From positions 39,308,895 to 39,372,894 of the forward strand of contig CM064502.1 in NCBI GenBank assembly GCA_032716605.1: a stretch of 64,000 nucleotides of DNA. Direction: 5' to 3'. The notes beneath the pieces were generated by a model. It saw only the letters and a program-made list of their open reading frames with translations. It had not been told where the DNA came from and made no database searches. This stretch comes from Paralithodes platypus (lineage: Eukaryota; Arthropoda; Malacostraca; Decapoda; Lithodidae). Of the stretch, positions 33,424 through 44,012 are shown piece by piece; position 1 is the first letter of the stretch; every line of letters starts with the position of its first letter. A program made the translations under genes and the position numbers.

Positions 33424-34320
33424 ATAGATAGATAGTACTTGGCGCTGTCCTCCTCCCTTCTCGTGGGAGCTTAGGAATCCTGTGGCTGCACCGTCACCTG
33501 CACGAGTCACTCCTGTTACAGATTTCGTAGCGACCACATGTCTTGTCTAGTCTGTGGTGGGCTTGCTTGCTAACTCCCTTATTACTGCATATATTTTCTT
33601 TGGTCCTTGTTGTATCGAAGCATAGCAAGTCTGGAGTCAGCTTAAACCTAAATTTATTCCTATAAAATTATTAGTTTGCATTCTATATTTTTCTGTATTG
33701 TTAGTTTTAAGTAGTGCAGCCGCTTGGCATTCTAGATTTAAGCTTCACACCTTTGTCTTCCATTTCTTTTCCTTTATTCTACTGCATTGTTATTTCTTAT
33801 TTCTTATTGTATGTGTATCTTATGTATTATTGAGGTTGGCATCTACAGTGGTTTGTTCGGTGGCTCTTAGAAGCCAGCCACAACCTACGGAGATGCCAAC
33901 CCTTTTGTATTGTTGAGCTACTGTATGAGAGTCTCTCCATGGTTTTTTATTCATATTCCCAATTCCTGAGCGATTGGGCATGATATGGTTTGTTCTGTGA
34001 GTCTAGCAGCATTTTAGTTTACCGGTTTTGTGCAGTTTAGAATAACCTGTGAAGTACTCTAACATACTAATAGCACTATCATCCCCGAGTTTGATAGAGC
34101 AAAGAGGAAGATAACCCGGTTTCCTATAGAACCTGCGTGTCTTGGTGTTTGAGTCAGATATTAAGAGCGTGTCTGTTGCAGGGTTAGCGCAGTACGGTGA
34201 GCATTGTTGGGTGCATGACTACAGTATTGTTTGTCTTTTTGCTACAGCGTTTCTCTTCGGACAGTGCTGTGGGCTAGGCTATTTGAGCATCTGCTTTCCC
34301 CGAACCTCCCCTCGTAACAA

Positions 34321-34321
<1 letters not shown>

Positions 34322-34354
<33 letters not shown>
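34322..34354. repeat. (TA)n microsatellite
   Basis: A TA array immediately right of the LTR-like end at 34319. Confidence 0.95.
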
Positions 34355-34356
<2 letters not shown>

Positions 34357-34538
34357 AAAAAAGTACGCCCATCTTCCCTCAAAAAAATTCCCAACTTCAC
34401 ATTGAAAACAATCAATGGAAGGTGGTGATGTTCGTGGAGAAGGTCACTCTATTTGTACAACTTGTATATCAATAATTTAATGTCGCTGTTATCTTGATAT
34501 AATACAGAGAGATGACCTGCATGCATGAATATTGAAAC

Positions 34539-34753
34539 TTAACCTCTTTTGTACCGGCGACGTCTAATCAATATATCTCTAGCTACTAGTAGACGATGTT
34601 CTTCAGTTTAAAAAGGGCCTCTAGCAATTAACAAGCTTCGAACGATCCAAATTTACCCTTTTTACTACCACAGATCCTTCTTAAGGTGCATAAAATCTTC
34701 TAAATATAGGTAGAATAAGATTAATAAGACGTCACCGGTACACTAAGTGTTAC
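34539..34753 (+). mobile_element. TTAA MITE family B, copy 1
   Basis: It begins TTAACCTCTTTTGTACCGGC and ends GACGTCACCGGTACACTAAG plus TGTTAC. The GTACCGG(T/C)GACGTC portion forms the inverted repeat. The interior shares ACCACAGATCCTTC and TAAAATCTTCTAAATATAG with copy 2. It is about 215 bp and non-coding. Confidence 0.7.
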
Positions 34754-34820
34754 ACATAAACATACAGCAGTAGTTGATTGATATATTCCTGTGACTATTG
34801 CCGCCATGGGTACATTTATA

Positions 34821-35150
34821 TTAAGGGGAAATTATATATTCATTGGTTGATTTATTTATTTATATATTATCAGTTCAGTTTCTTCCCTAGACCTCCATCA
34901 AGCTAAATAAAGATCCCCCTTCTAGATATATTTGTACATTTTTGTTTGTAGACAAATTCGGCCGGTTCCTCCCAAATTACAGGTTCGCTATGGCTCTCCA
35001 GAAAATCATCAACACCTAAATTGCACGAAAGGTTTTTATACTGACAACAATATGGGGCAAATGATCTTAAAATCGCTAAGCTAATGGGTCTTAGAATTTG
35101 ATAACTAATGAGGCTATACATTAGAAAGAAGGGGGTCCAGAAAAAATAAA
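34821..35150 (+). mobile_element. TTAA MITE family E, copy 4
   Basis: The left end is TTAAGGGGAAATT. The interior includes CCTAGACCTCCATCAAGCTA and GCTAATGGGTCTTAGAA. The right end is truncated after GGGGGTCCAGAAAAAA. Confidence 0.65.
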
Positions 35151-35432
35151 TAAATTGGCAATAATTCTATAGGAGCGAATGGCGGGAACATTACAGGGCG
35201 GAGAGAGAGAGCGAGAGAGAGGCTTAGAGTGTAGCCCAACGACCCAATAAGCCGATTACCCTTGCCACGGAGAACATGAGGGTTGTAGACTCTGTATTAT
35301 GGTGCTGTGGTGAGTAGGTTTGTGAGAGTGGTAGTTGAGTGGTGGTGTGTGGCCATGGTGGTACTGGTGTTGGTAGTAATTATATTGTTTTGTTGGGATC
35401 ATGTTGATATTGGGGGTGAATATGTAATTGTG

Positions 35433-35504
<72 letters not shown>

Positions 35505-36277
35505 GAGAAATAAATTGACTACACTGGTATCTGGGAAGTGTTGGCAACAGCCTTCCAATAGGGTAACTCATTAGAGTGAACCATTTCCTACCAGAACCTG
35601 GTGATTGTATATATTGTAGAGAATAATTAATATTAAGTAATTTAGAACTGTATAAGATTACCTTGGCCAAGTTAATTTAGTTATAAAACCGTGTATGATT
35701 AGATTTAGAGGTGCTGTATTAGGTATCAGTTTTGAAATTCCCATGATCGCAGGCGCGATCCACAATTTGCTGTATTATCCAGAACGTCTGGATAATATGT
35801 TTACTAAATCGTTGTGAAACGATATTTACATTGATATGTATACAATTAAATGCTTATTTTCATTAATATGATTAACTGAAGAGGGAATGAACCCTTGGTA
35901 ACAAAATTAGTATAAAATCGGAAATTGCATTTCCGACTAGACGCCATTATAACTCTGGACTAGCAAGACGTGTCCCTTGACCTCCCACAACAACACTCCA
36001 CACGCCCGGCCCGGAGTCCCGGTCTTTAACTCTACCTGCCGAAGACGGAATTCCTCTGAAACTACGCCAGGACCCTAGATAGCTAAGTCATTAATATAGA
36101 TGGCCATAGTTAGGGCTTCGGTTAGATAGACTATTATGAGTTAAGGCATCTATTCCACCATCGACTTGCACATTGTCTTATAACATCCATGACATAAGGT
36201 AGTCTACAGTATTAATTACTTTATTTTTATTTATCTTTTTTTTTATCTATGTAACAAAAGATATTCTCTAACCATAT

Positions 36278-36369
<92 letters not shown>

Positions 36370-36779
36370 CTTTATTTGTGTTCCTCCCCCATGCATAGCG
36401 AGATTACAAAAAATGCATGCACAATTGCGGCTATTATCAAATGAATTCATAATATGTGCTTAAATTAAATAAAGTTATGACTTTTATAAACTATGGTGAT
36501 TGCGAGTCTATTGGCATGGAGTTGGTGTTGTGCTAGTTAACTAACTCGTTGCTAAATGGAGTGTTTGGAGTACTTTCCTTAGAGGTATCCAATAGGGCAT
36601 TAACTATGTCCTTCGTTGAATACTTGAACTACTTAAATGTATTCACAAAATGCATGTACTTGGTAAAATATATATATAAGATGATTCTATTGCGGTTTTG
36701 GGATAGATTTGTAAAATTTGGGTCGGGACTTATACCCCCGAATGTACGAATATAAACACCATATGAGGAGAAGCACTAA
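35151..36779. other. no recognised gene; microsatellites
   Basis: It holds a (TA)n array at about 35435-35500 and a compound (CT)n(TA)n tract at about 36283-36367. The remainder is AT-rich with no coherent frame. Confidence 0.5.
36283..36367. repeat. (CT)n(TA)n compound microsatellite
   Basis: About 20 CT units pass into about 22 TA units. Confidence 0.95.
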
Positions 36780-37103
36780 TAGTGGAGCCGATAAGTGCAA
36801 ATTTCAGGAGAATCGTTCATTTCCGGAAACAAGCCCCAAATTTGGTACACATACTCCTTGGGGATTGCTCTTTTGATAAAACCCGTTAGCCACCTAAAAA
36901 TTCAAGATGGCGGCCATTTTTCAAGATGGCCGCCATTGAATATACAGAAATATTGCATTTTGCAATAAAATCGCAAAGACTTGTCCTATTTGAATGATCT
37001 TGGTGTCAAATCATACATTTTTCACTATGTAGAATCCGAATTAGGAACCATGGACTTACTCACTAGCTTCCTTGTACCATAATATCAGTCCCGGAATCCT
37101 AAT
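36780..37103 (+). repeat. left terminal inverted repeat, copy 2
   Basis: It matches the reverse complement of 39708-40024 almost perfectly, including ACATTTTTCACTATG-type segments and AATATCAGTCCCGGAATC. Confidence 0.85.
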
Positions 37104-37878
37104 ATTCTGCTAAATTAGAGGTTCATGTTACGTCTGACTCGGCTAAAATGCATGGTAGTGTATATCGTAGCAGTGTTAGAGGTTTATTATGTGTAGCATC
37201 TTCCTGTACAAGGCTTCCAAACTGGACATGACACGATGCGGTGGGGGGGGGGGGGGACGTTGAGAGACTTGCAGCGGAAGGTGTAGAGTAGTAGCTCATC
37301 AGAGCGGATGTCAACGCACGGCCAGGGCTCACTGGTGGCACCGCTGCTGTGAAACTCAGCATGGGGTTCAGTATCAGCTGAATAATTAGTTTAGTGTAGC
37401 TAAATAATTAGTTTAGTGTCCCAAATGCTGTCTAATAAGCCCCGCATTAGTTAGCTACTGTAGATTACATGTAGTTTAACATATATGTTTAGTTAGATAG
37501 CCGCGCCTGAATTGACAGGGTGTGCCAGCGCGGGAGAGCCGAGCCAAGGGTAACGGGGCTTTACATTGCTTTGCATGTAGTTACCTGGATGGTGTACAGA
37601 TCGCATGGGACTTAAATGATACTGGATGAACGATCGGGCTAGGTGTAGGTCATATATTTTTATTCCTGAACCTAGTCGTATCCCATACTTTATTGTGCAT
37701 GATTGTGATGAAGGTGATTCACTGAATACAGATAATTATCATACTGTGATTATCTGTTATATCTGTTATCATATAACATACTGTGTTATATCATACTGTG
37801 ATTATCTGTTATATACTGTGATTATCTGTTATCTATTATATCTGTGTTACAGATAATTATCATACTGTATTCACCAAG

Positions 37879-39581
37879 ATGGCAAATACAGATCCAGGAC
37901 CGTCTAAATTCCGAACTGACTGGAGCAAGTGTTGTCTTTGCCAGAAGAAGAAGAGTGAAGAGCTCAAGTCACCACGTGCACAACAACCACAAGAACATGA
38001 TGGCTACACTATGATTGCGACTACTATTCCCCTCTTTCACGCAATTAATGAGATGCCTATTATTCTGGATCCAGACAGACTTGACGATGGTGGTGGCATT
38101 GAAGAAACTCTGAGGAGGAACAAGGCGCAGTATCACCAAAGTTCTCGCCTTATGTTCAACAACACGAAACTGGAGAGAGCCAGAAAAAGAAGAGCAGAGA
38201 GTGCTCAGCCAGTAGAATGCCAGACCAAGCTGCATAGAACCAGCCTTGAAGGCCAAACGTGTTTCATATGTGACAAAGAAGCCCCATCCTCTGAACTCAG
38301 ACAAGTTATGACGATGAACCTCAATAACAGACTTAATGAATGTGCCCAAACTTTAAATGACAGAAAACCTCTTGCAAGACTCAGCGGTGCAGATGTTATT
38401 GCACAGGAGCTCAAATACCATTTTGCATGCTTGAGAGACCTGTACAATAGAGAGAGGACGTACCTCAGAGCCACCAAGAGACTGGAACAGGAATGTGCAC
38501 CCTAAGAGGATGCCCACCCACAGGCATTCTCAGAGCTAGTCACATATCTAGTGGAGACCACCAGATCTGGCGAGGGTCCTGCAGTCTTCCGACTTGCAGA
38601 CATAGTTCACCTGCATGCCCAGCGCCTGGAACAGCTGGGTGTTGATGCACCTGCTGTCAACTCCACAAGACTGAAGGAAAAACTGCTGTCAGAAATACCC
38701 GAGTTGGAAGTGCACAAGCAGGGAAGGGATGTTCTTCTGGCTTTCCAGAAAGATGTGGGCTTTGTCTTGTCAGAAGCCTCTGACTATTATAGTGAAGCTA
38801 TTATCCTTGGCAAATCAGCTAACATCTTGCGAAGACATATGCTGGACCACAAGTCCACATTTGATGGAACCTTCCATGAGGGGTACATCGAGCAGGCCAT
38901 TCCACTCACTCTTCTTCAGTTTGTGACCATGCTTGAACACGGAGCGGACATCAATATCAACTGAGGTTTGGCGCATCAGAGACAGATCTAGCAATTGCTC
39001 AGCTGCTTCAGTACAACTGCTACGCAAGGTACAAAGAAGGAGCAGCAACTCACAAACACTCCAAAGACAGAGACCCCATTCCCTGTTTACATGGGGATGT
39101 CCGTCTACACAAAGACCAGACAGAGAAAGTTGGTGGAAATGCTTAACGAGCATGGCATCAGCATTTAATACGACAGGGTGCTACAGATATCTGCACAGCT
39201 GGGAGATGCAACAGTCAGCAAGTACGTGGAGGATGGGGTGGTCTGTCCACCAGTTCTGCGTAAAGGGCTGTTCACCACATCAGCCATGGACAACATAGAC
39301 CACAATCCCACTGCAACGACAGCGACCACTTCTTTCCATGGAACCAGCGTCTCTGTTTTCCAGCACCCAACCAAAGAAGACAATGGTGAAGAGCGTGGAC
39401 AGCTGAAGTTCGGAGAGGAGAAAGTGAAGACAGTTCCAGAACTTCCAGACTCCTTCACCAATGTCCGGCCCACCTTCTTCACCAAGAAGAAACCGTCTCC
39501 TGCTGATGCTGCGGTCGATGCAAATGCTACTGCTTTGGTCTGACCTGCACGGCACTGTGCAGCTGCAGATGCGAGGTTTAG
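37879..39581 (+). pseudogene. Academ/XPG-like transposase, copy 2, broken and internally deleted
   Basis: Pieces in order: 37879-38505 (DWSKCCLCQKKKSEELKS, RLDDGGGIEETLRRNKAQYH, CFICDKEAP, KYHFACLRDLYNRER) and 38551-38964 (FRLADIVHLHAQRLEQLG, TRLKEKLLSEIPELEVHK, LLQFVTMLEHGADI). Then comes a piece split by stops with TPFPVYMGMSVYTKTRQRKL, then 39178-39543 (LQISAQLGDATVSKYVEDG, DHNPTATTATTSFHGTSVS). The XPG-like GCD segment present in copy 1 is deleted here: after FFTKKKPS the gene jumps into the cysteine-rich tail, which reads CKCYCFGLTCTALCSCRC in another frame and ends at TAG 39579-39581. Copies 1 and 2 lack different middle parts, so each explains the other. Confidence 0.65.
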
Positions 39582-39707
39582 AAGCGTTGTAGTATACTCA
39601 TCCAGGCAACAAGACAATAAGTGCAAACAAGTATAGGCCTACTGCCTACATGTACATCCAATAATATATCGGACTGATGGTGCCTATGATATGGGCACTT
39701 TTTACCC

Positions 39708-40024
39708 TAATTATGATTCCGGGACTGATATTATGGTACAAGGAAGCTAGTGAGTAAGTCCATGGTTCCAAATTCGGATTCTACATAGTGAAAAATGTAT
39801 GATTTGACACCAAGATCATTCAAATAGGACAAGTCTTTGCGATTTTATTGCGAAATGCAATGTTTCTGTATATTCAATGGCGGCCATCTTGAAAAATGGC
39901 CGCCATCTTGAATTTTTAGGTGGCTAACGGGTTTTATCAAAAGAGCAATCCCCAAGGAGTATGTGTGCCAATTTTGGTGCTTGTTTCCAGAAATGAACGA
40001 TTATTCCAGTTATCTGCCCCACTA
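39708..40024 (+). repeat. right terminal inverted repeat, copy 2
   Basis: Reverse complement of 36780-37103, ending TTATCTGCCCCACTA next to the TAA duplication. Confidence 0.85.
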
Positions 40025-40099
40025 TAACTGGCATGGTGTACACATTAATTTTGTTAACTTTTCAACATTATTTCAACACCCCGAATGTACGTAACTACT

Positions 40100-40640
40100 G
40101 TATTTGATGTTTATAAGTACTGTATGGTGTTTGTAGTGATGATAATTGGGAGGTGGTACACGTAAGTGTATGGTGTTTGTAATTATGATAATTGAGAGCT
40201 GATTGTAATTATGATAATTGAGAGGTGATACATGTAACTATATGGTGTTTGTAGTGATGATAAGTGAGAGGTGGTACACGTAACTGTATGGTGTTTGTAA
40301 TTATGATAATTGAGAGGTGATACATGTAACTATATGGTGTTTGTAATTATGCTAATTGAGACGTGGTACATATAACTGTATGGAGTTTGTAATTATGATA
40401 ATTGAAAGGTGGTACATGTAACTATATGGTGTTTGTAATTATGATAATTGAGAGGTGGTACATAAAACTGTATGGTGTTTGTCATTATGATAATTGAGAG
40501 GCGGTACACGTATCTATATGGTGTTTGTAATTATGATAAGTGGGAGGTGGTACACGTAACTGTATGGTGTTTGTAATTATGATAATTGAGAGGTGGTACA
40601 TGTAACTGTATGGTGTTTGTAGTGACGGTAGTTGAGATGT
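40100..40640. repeat. 46-bp minisatellite, ~11 diverged copies
   Basis: Units read TATGGTGTTTGTAATTATGA, then TAATTGAGAGGTGGTACA, then TGTAACTG, with substitutions and a few partial units. They do not preserve an open frame. Confidence 0.85.
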
Positions 40641-40663
40641 ACAGTATTTATAGGGAAGTATTG

Positions 40664-41029
40664 TAATTTTTTTCTGGACCTCTTTCTTTCTCACACTTAG
40701 TCTCATTAGTTATGAGGTTTTAATACGGTCACACCAATAGTTTGGCGTTTTTAAGACTTTCGCCCCCTTTTTGTGTCGATATTAAGACCTTTCGTGGTGT
40801 CGATTTTTCCTGGTGAGCGATAGCGAACCTAGAAATTGATATGGACCAAGACAGGGAAGATTTTCTACCGAAAAATGTACACATTTATCTCGAAGGGGGG
40901 GGTGGGGGGGGGGCGGCTTGAGAGTGTTTCTACAGCATAATTTATGCTTGATAGAGGGTTAGGGAGCAAACAGGAAAAACATAAAATCATAATAAAATAT
41001 AAATCGTAAGTAGAATAACCTCCCCTTAA
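40664..41029 (-). mobile_element. TTAA MITE family E, copy 5
   Basis: The family interior is in reverse orientation (ATTAGTTATGAGG, ATTTTTCCTGGTGAGCGATAG, TTTTCTACCGAAAAATGT). It ends CTCCCCTTAA at 41020-41029. Its right end is degenerate. A G-rich tract lies at 40896-40914. Confidence 0.65.
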
Positions 41030-41045
41030 ATTAAAGATCGTTATA

Positions 41046-41360
41046 TTTGTTATGAAGGGATGTCATGTGTAGGGGAGTGGTGTAGGTAGATTTGTTATGA
41101 AGGGATGTCATGTGTAGGGGAGTGGTGTAGGTAGATTTGTTATGAAGGGATGTCATGTGTAGGGGAGTGGTGTAGGTAGATTTGTTATGAAGGGATGTCA
41201 TGTGTAGGGGAGTGGTGTAGGTAGATTTGTTATGAAGGGATGTCATGTGTAGGGGAGTGGTGTAGGTAGATTTGTTATGAAGGGATGTCATGTGTAGGGG
41301 AGTGGTGTAGGTAGATTTGTTATGAAGGGATGTCATGTGTAGGGGAGTGGTGTAGTAAGA
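41046..41360. repeat. 45-bp minisatellite, 7 copies
   Basis: Seven nearly identical units start TTTGTTATGAAGGGATGTCA. On the minus strand a 15-residue period is open (MTSLHNKSTYTTPLH), again a by-product of a unit length divisible by three. Confidence 0.95.
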
Positions 41361-41486
41361 TTTAAATGTTTCAATAGTAAAACCATTGATGTGTTAATAC
41401 TAATCCCTTGAAGATTATGACGCATTTCGACATTTTGTTGTTGCTATTACTAAACAATTGTATTAAGTAAAGGACATCGCGTTCAC

Positions 41487-41556
41487 GCATATACCTCTCA
41501 ACTCCATCCTTCCATCTCACTCTCGGTCTGCCTCTACCTCTCTGTTTTTCCACCTC
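41487..41556 (-). pseudogene. RTE 3'-terminal coding fragment
   Basis: The minus strand reads EKQRGRGRPRVRWKDGVERY, matching the end of the RTE protein at 33240-33300 ([19 protein letters not shown]). It is only about 70 bases. Confidence 0.6.
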
Positions 41557-41808
41557 ACGCGAGTTGAAAGGTTAATTGAGATCGACACCCTTTTCAGTGA
41601 TAGAGATCTTTCCTAAGCTGTATACACTCGTCAATAAAAGCCAGAAGAAAGTGTTCAAACGCGTCATGATCCTCGAAGGGCTAATCTCGATCACTACATA
41701 ATGTTACCATAATTTCCATGACCGATAAACAAATGCAATTGGGGTTCATTATTATAGCATAATAGTACATTACCTTTATTTTGAAGTTGAACAATACAAT
41801 TTTCATTT

Positions 41809-42023
41809 TTAACCCATTCTGTACCGGTGACATCATTTTCATCATATTCTGGCAAGTATTGGACAATTTTATTCAGCTTATGAAGGACATTAAACGATTA
41901 CAAGGCTACAGACCATCTCATTTCATCCTTTTAATCACCACAGATCGTTCCTAAACTTCATAGAATCGTCTAAATATAGCTGAACTCAAATATAAAAGAC
42001 GTCACCGGTACAGAAGGGGCTAA
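41809..42023 (+). mobile_element. TTAA MITE family B, copy 2
   Basis: It begins TTAACCCATTCTGTACCGGT and ends CACCGGTACAGAAGGGGCTAA. About 23 of the outer 26 bases pair. The interior is related to copy 1 (CACCACAGATCGTTCCTAAA). It is 215 bp and non-coding. Confidence 0.8.
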
Positions 42024-42098
42024 CATAAATGGAATGTATGAGGACTGAAGTAATTGTGCTTTACGCCTTTCGTCCTCATGCTAATAATTATCAAGGCA

Positions 42099-42450
42099 TT
42101 AATTTGCTTATTTATGTATCTTTGTATTAATAATTTTAGTTTTCTCACTACACCTGCATCAAGAAAAAAGAAAAAAAACACAAAAAAAACACACATTCCC
42201 AAGACGCCTCTTCAAGATAAATGTGTACCATTTTCGATAGAAAAATGTCCCGGCCAAATTCCGATTCCTCTTAATTTACAAGAAATAATTAATACCTAAA
42301 TTGCATGAACAGACTTAATATCGACAAAGAAAAGGGGCGAAAGGTATTAAAATCGACAAGCTAATGGTCCAAACGTCTAAAAACTTGAAACCGAATGTCG
42401 CTAAATATGAGGGAGAAGGTGGACTAAAAAAACAGACCATCTCCCCTTAA
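42099..42450 (+). mobile_element. TTAA MITE family E, copy 6
   Basis: The left TTAA is at 42099-42102. The interior has CTACACCTGCATCAAG, GAAAAATGTCCCGGCC and GCTAAATATGAGGGAGAAGG. It ends CATCTCCCCTTAA. Confidence 0.65.
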
Positions 42451-42688
42451 TTACAAAGGTATTATTGAATTGTTGTTGCTTCTTTGCTGTTATTCCGACC
42501 AATGAAACAGGGTCGCCAGCTGTGGCTTGTTATTTGCCAATACTGAAAGGTTAATTCATGATGTTTGATTGTGTAAAAACAAAGACAAATAGCGTGGGTG
42601 TGTTTTGGCAGGTTAACTGTGATAACAAACATTTAGCAAATATTCTGAATATGAAGCTTGTTCAGATTGAAGTTTATTTAATTATACA

Positions 42689-42920
<232 letters not shown>

Positions 42921-42922
<2 letters not shown>

Positions 42923-43200
42923 TGGAAAGTGTGAAAAGGAACACCTTGAGATGGTTCGGCTATATATGGAACGTATGGGAAGCGAGAAAATGACTAAGAG
43001 GGTGTACGAGACCGAGATGGAAGGACAGAGAGAGAGTGTAAACCGAAAGAGAGGTGGAAGGATGGAGTGAGGAAGTATATGGATGAAGGCGGTGCTGGTT
43101 GGGATGTGGGGCGTCGACTGACTGGGGACAGAGGTGCATGGGGGTGGTTCTTCGTTTGTGGCCAACCCTTCGGGGATCACGGCGACAGGCAATAGATACA
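42921..43200 (+). pseudogene. RTE 3' fragment between two (TA)n arrays
   Basis: It matches the last roughly 270 bases of the RTE at 33150-33423 (LESVKRN, LRWFG, RMTKRV-type segments; CTGGGGACAGAGGTGCATGG) with frameshifts, and ends CAGGCAATAGATA. Confidence 0.8.
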
Positions 43201-43203
43201 TTG

Positions 43204-43206
<3 letters not shown>

Positions 43207-43268
<62 letters not shown>

Positions 43269-43298
43269 GGTATATATATATATATATATATATATACC

Positions 43299-43360
<62 letters not shown>

Positions 43361-43388
43361 GGTATATATATATATATATATATATACC

Positions 43389-43450
<62 letters not shown>
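43207..43450. repeat. (TA)n with four ACCGGT interruptions
   Basis: TA runs are separated by ATACCGGTAT palindromes near 43265, 43299, 43357 and 43385. It starts directly after the RTE tail ATAGATACATTGATATAAA. Confidence 0.95.
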
Positions 43451-43454
<4 letters not shown>

Positions 43455-43933
43455 TTATATTGATACTTTCTTTGTTTAACCAATGTTTCAACACATTATT
43501 TTTATATCAGGATTATACAGGACCGACAATTGTATTAAGTATTTGGATTCATAGTCTTTGTTTATGCTTTTACTAATACAGATTATCAGTAGCACCAGAT
43601 TATCAAATGAAGATTCGAAATCTGTGTATCTTCCTTGTGAATAATATTGCGACATTTCATTTATTTATGTCACATATTCCTGTTTTTGAATAAGTTTTAA
43701 ATTAATTAAATTTGAATGAGTTTTAAATAATTAAATTGAGTAGAAGAAATACAAAACAAGGATGTTACGTTTTAAACTCTCCAACTGTGTAGAAACGTTC
43801 CCTGTGTAGGAATAGGCTTTTATACCAAACCCGAAAGAGGAATTTTGGAGCTCCGATCTTACTTTCAACCATCTTAATAATTTTACCAACACACCTAAAC
43901 TTCGTTAGATGCTGAAATAGCCCCCCGAAAATA

Positions 43934-44012
43934 TGCCATAAGCTGGGATTGAACCCGGGACCCTAAGGCTATAAGGCAGTCACTCTACCAGTTAGACCAA
44001 GAAATATATCTC
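43934..44012 (-). other. tRNA-like sequence, probably SINE-derived
   Basis: The minus strand has GGTCTAACTGGTAGAGTGAC (box-A-like) and CCCGGGTTCAATCCC (box-B-like). The acceptor stem and T-arm do not pair properly, so I do not call a tRNA gene. Confidence 0.45.

Larger units (their letters stand above)
30713..33433 (+). mobile_element. RTE-clade LINE copy B, with target duplication
   Basis: It is flanked by the 11-bp duplication AGTACTTGGCG at 30702-30712 and 33434-33444. The 3' tail is (GATA)n after CAGGCAATAGA. The copy is 5'-truncated (no endonuclease) and carries a MITE at 30879-31366. It is younger and more open than the copy at 14.2-16.4 kb. Confidence 0.9.
30388..34319 (+). mobile_element. 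LTR-like element interrupted by an RTE
   Basis: The outer ends are TGTTGTCACTTCC and CCCCTCGTAACA (TG...CA). With the RTE at 30713-33433 removed, about 1.2 kb of non-coding sequence remains, so it looks like a solo LTR. The flanks are TA-rich microsatellite, so no clean target duplication can be called. It shares the TCGTAACA terminus with the LTR at 27515-29306. Confidence 0.55.
36780..40024 (+). mobile_element. XPG/Academ-like DNA transposon, copy 2
   Basis: Long terminal inverted repeats start TAGTGGAGCCGATAAG and end TTATCTGCCCCACTA, with TAA on both flanks as a 3-bp target duplication. It has the same architecture as 9445-13400: homologous leader (CGATCGGGCTAGGTGTAGG), transposase pieces and cysteine-rich tail. 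The inverted repeats (36780-37103 and 39708-40024) are about 300 bp and carry a hairpin-like AAGATGGCGGCC ... GATGGCCGCCAT pair. Confidence 0.8.

Noticed and set aside
36780..40024. Classification as a CACTA (EnSpm) transposon because of CACTA/TAGTG ends and 3-bp duplications
   Set aside because: The orientation is reversed (5' TAGTG, 3' CACTA) and the encoded protein has XPG-like and CxC features rather than a CACTA transposase.
41572..41684. Possible sixth TTAA MITE
   Set aside because: TTAA is present on the left and CTAA on the right, but the ends do not form an inverted repeat.
43934..44012. tRNA gene on the minus strand
   Set aside because: Boxes A and B are present, but the acceptor stem and T-arm do not pair; more likely a SINE relic.
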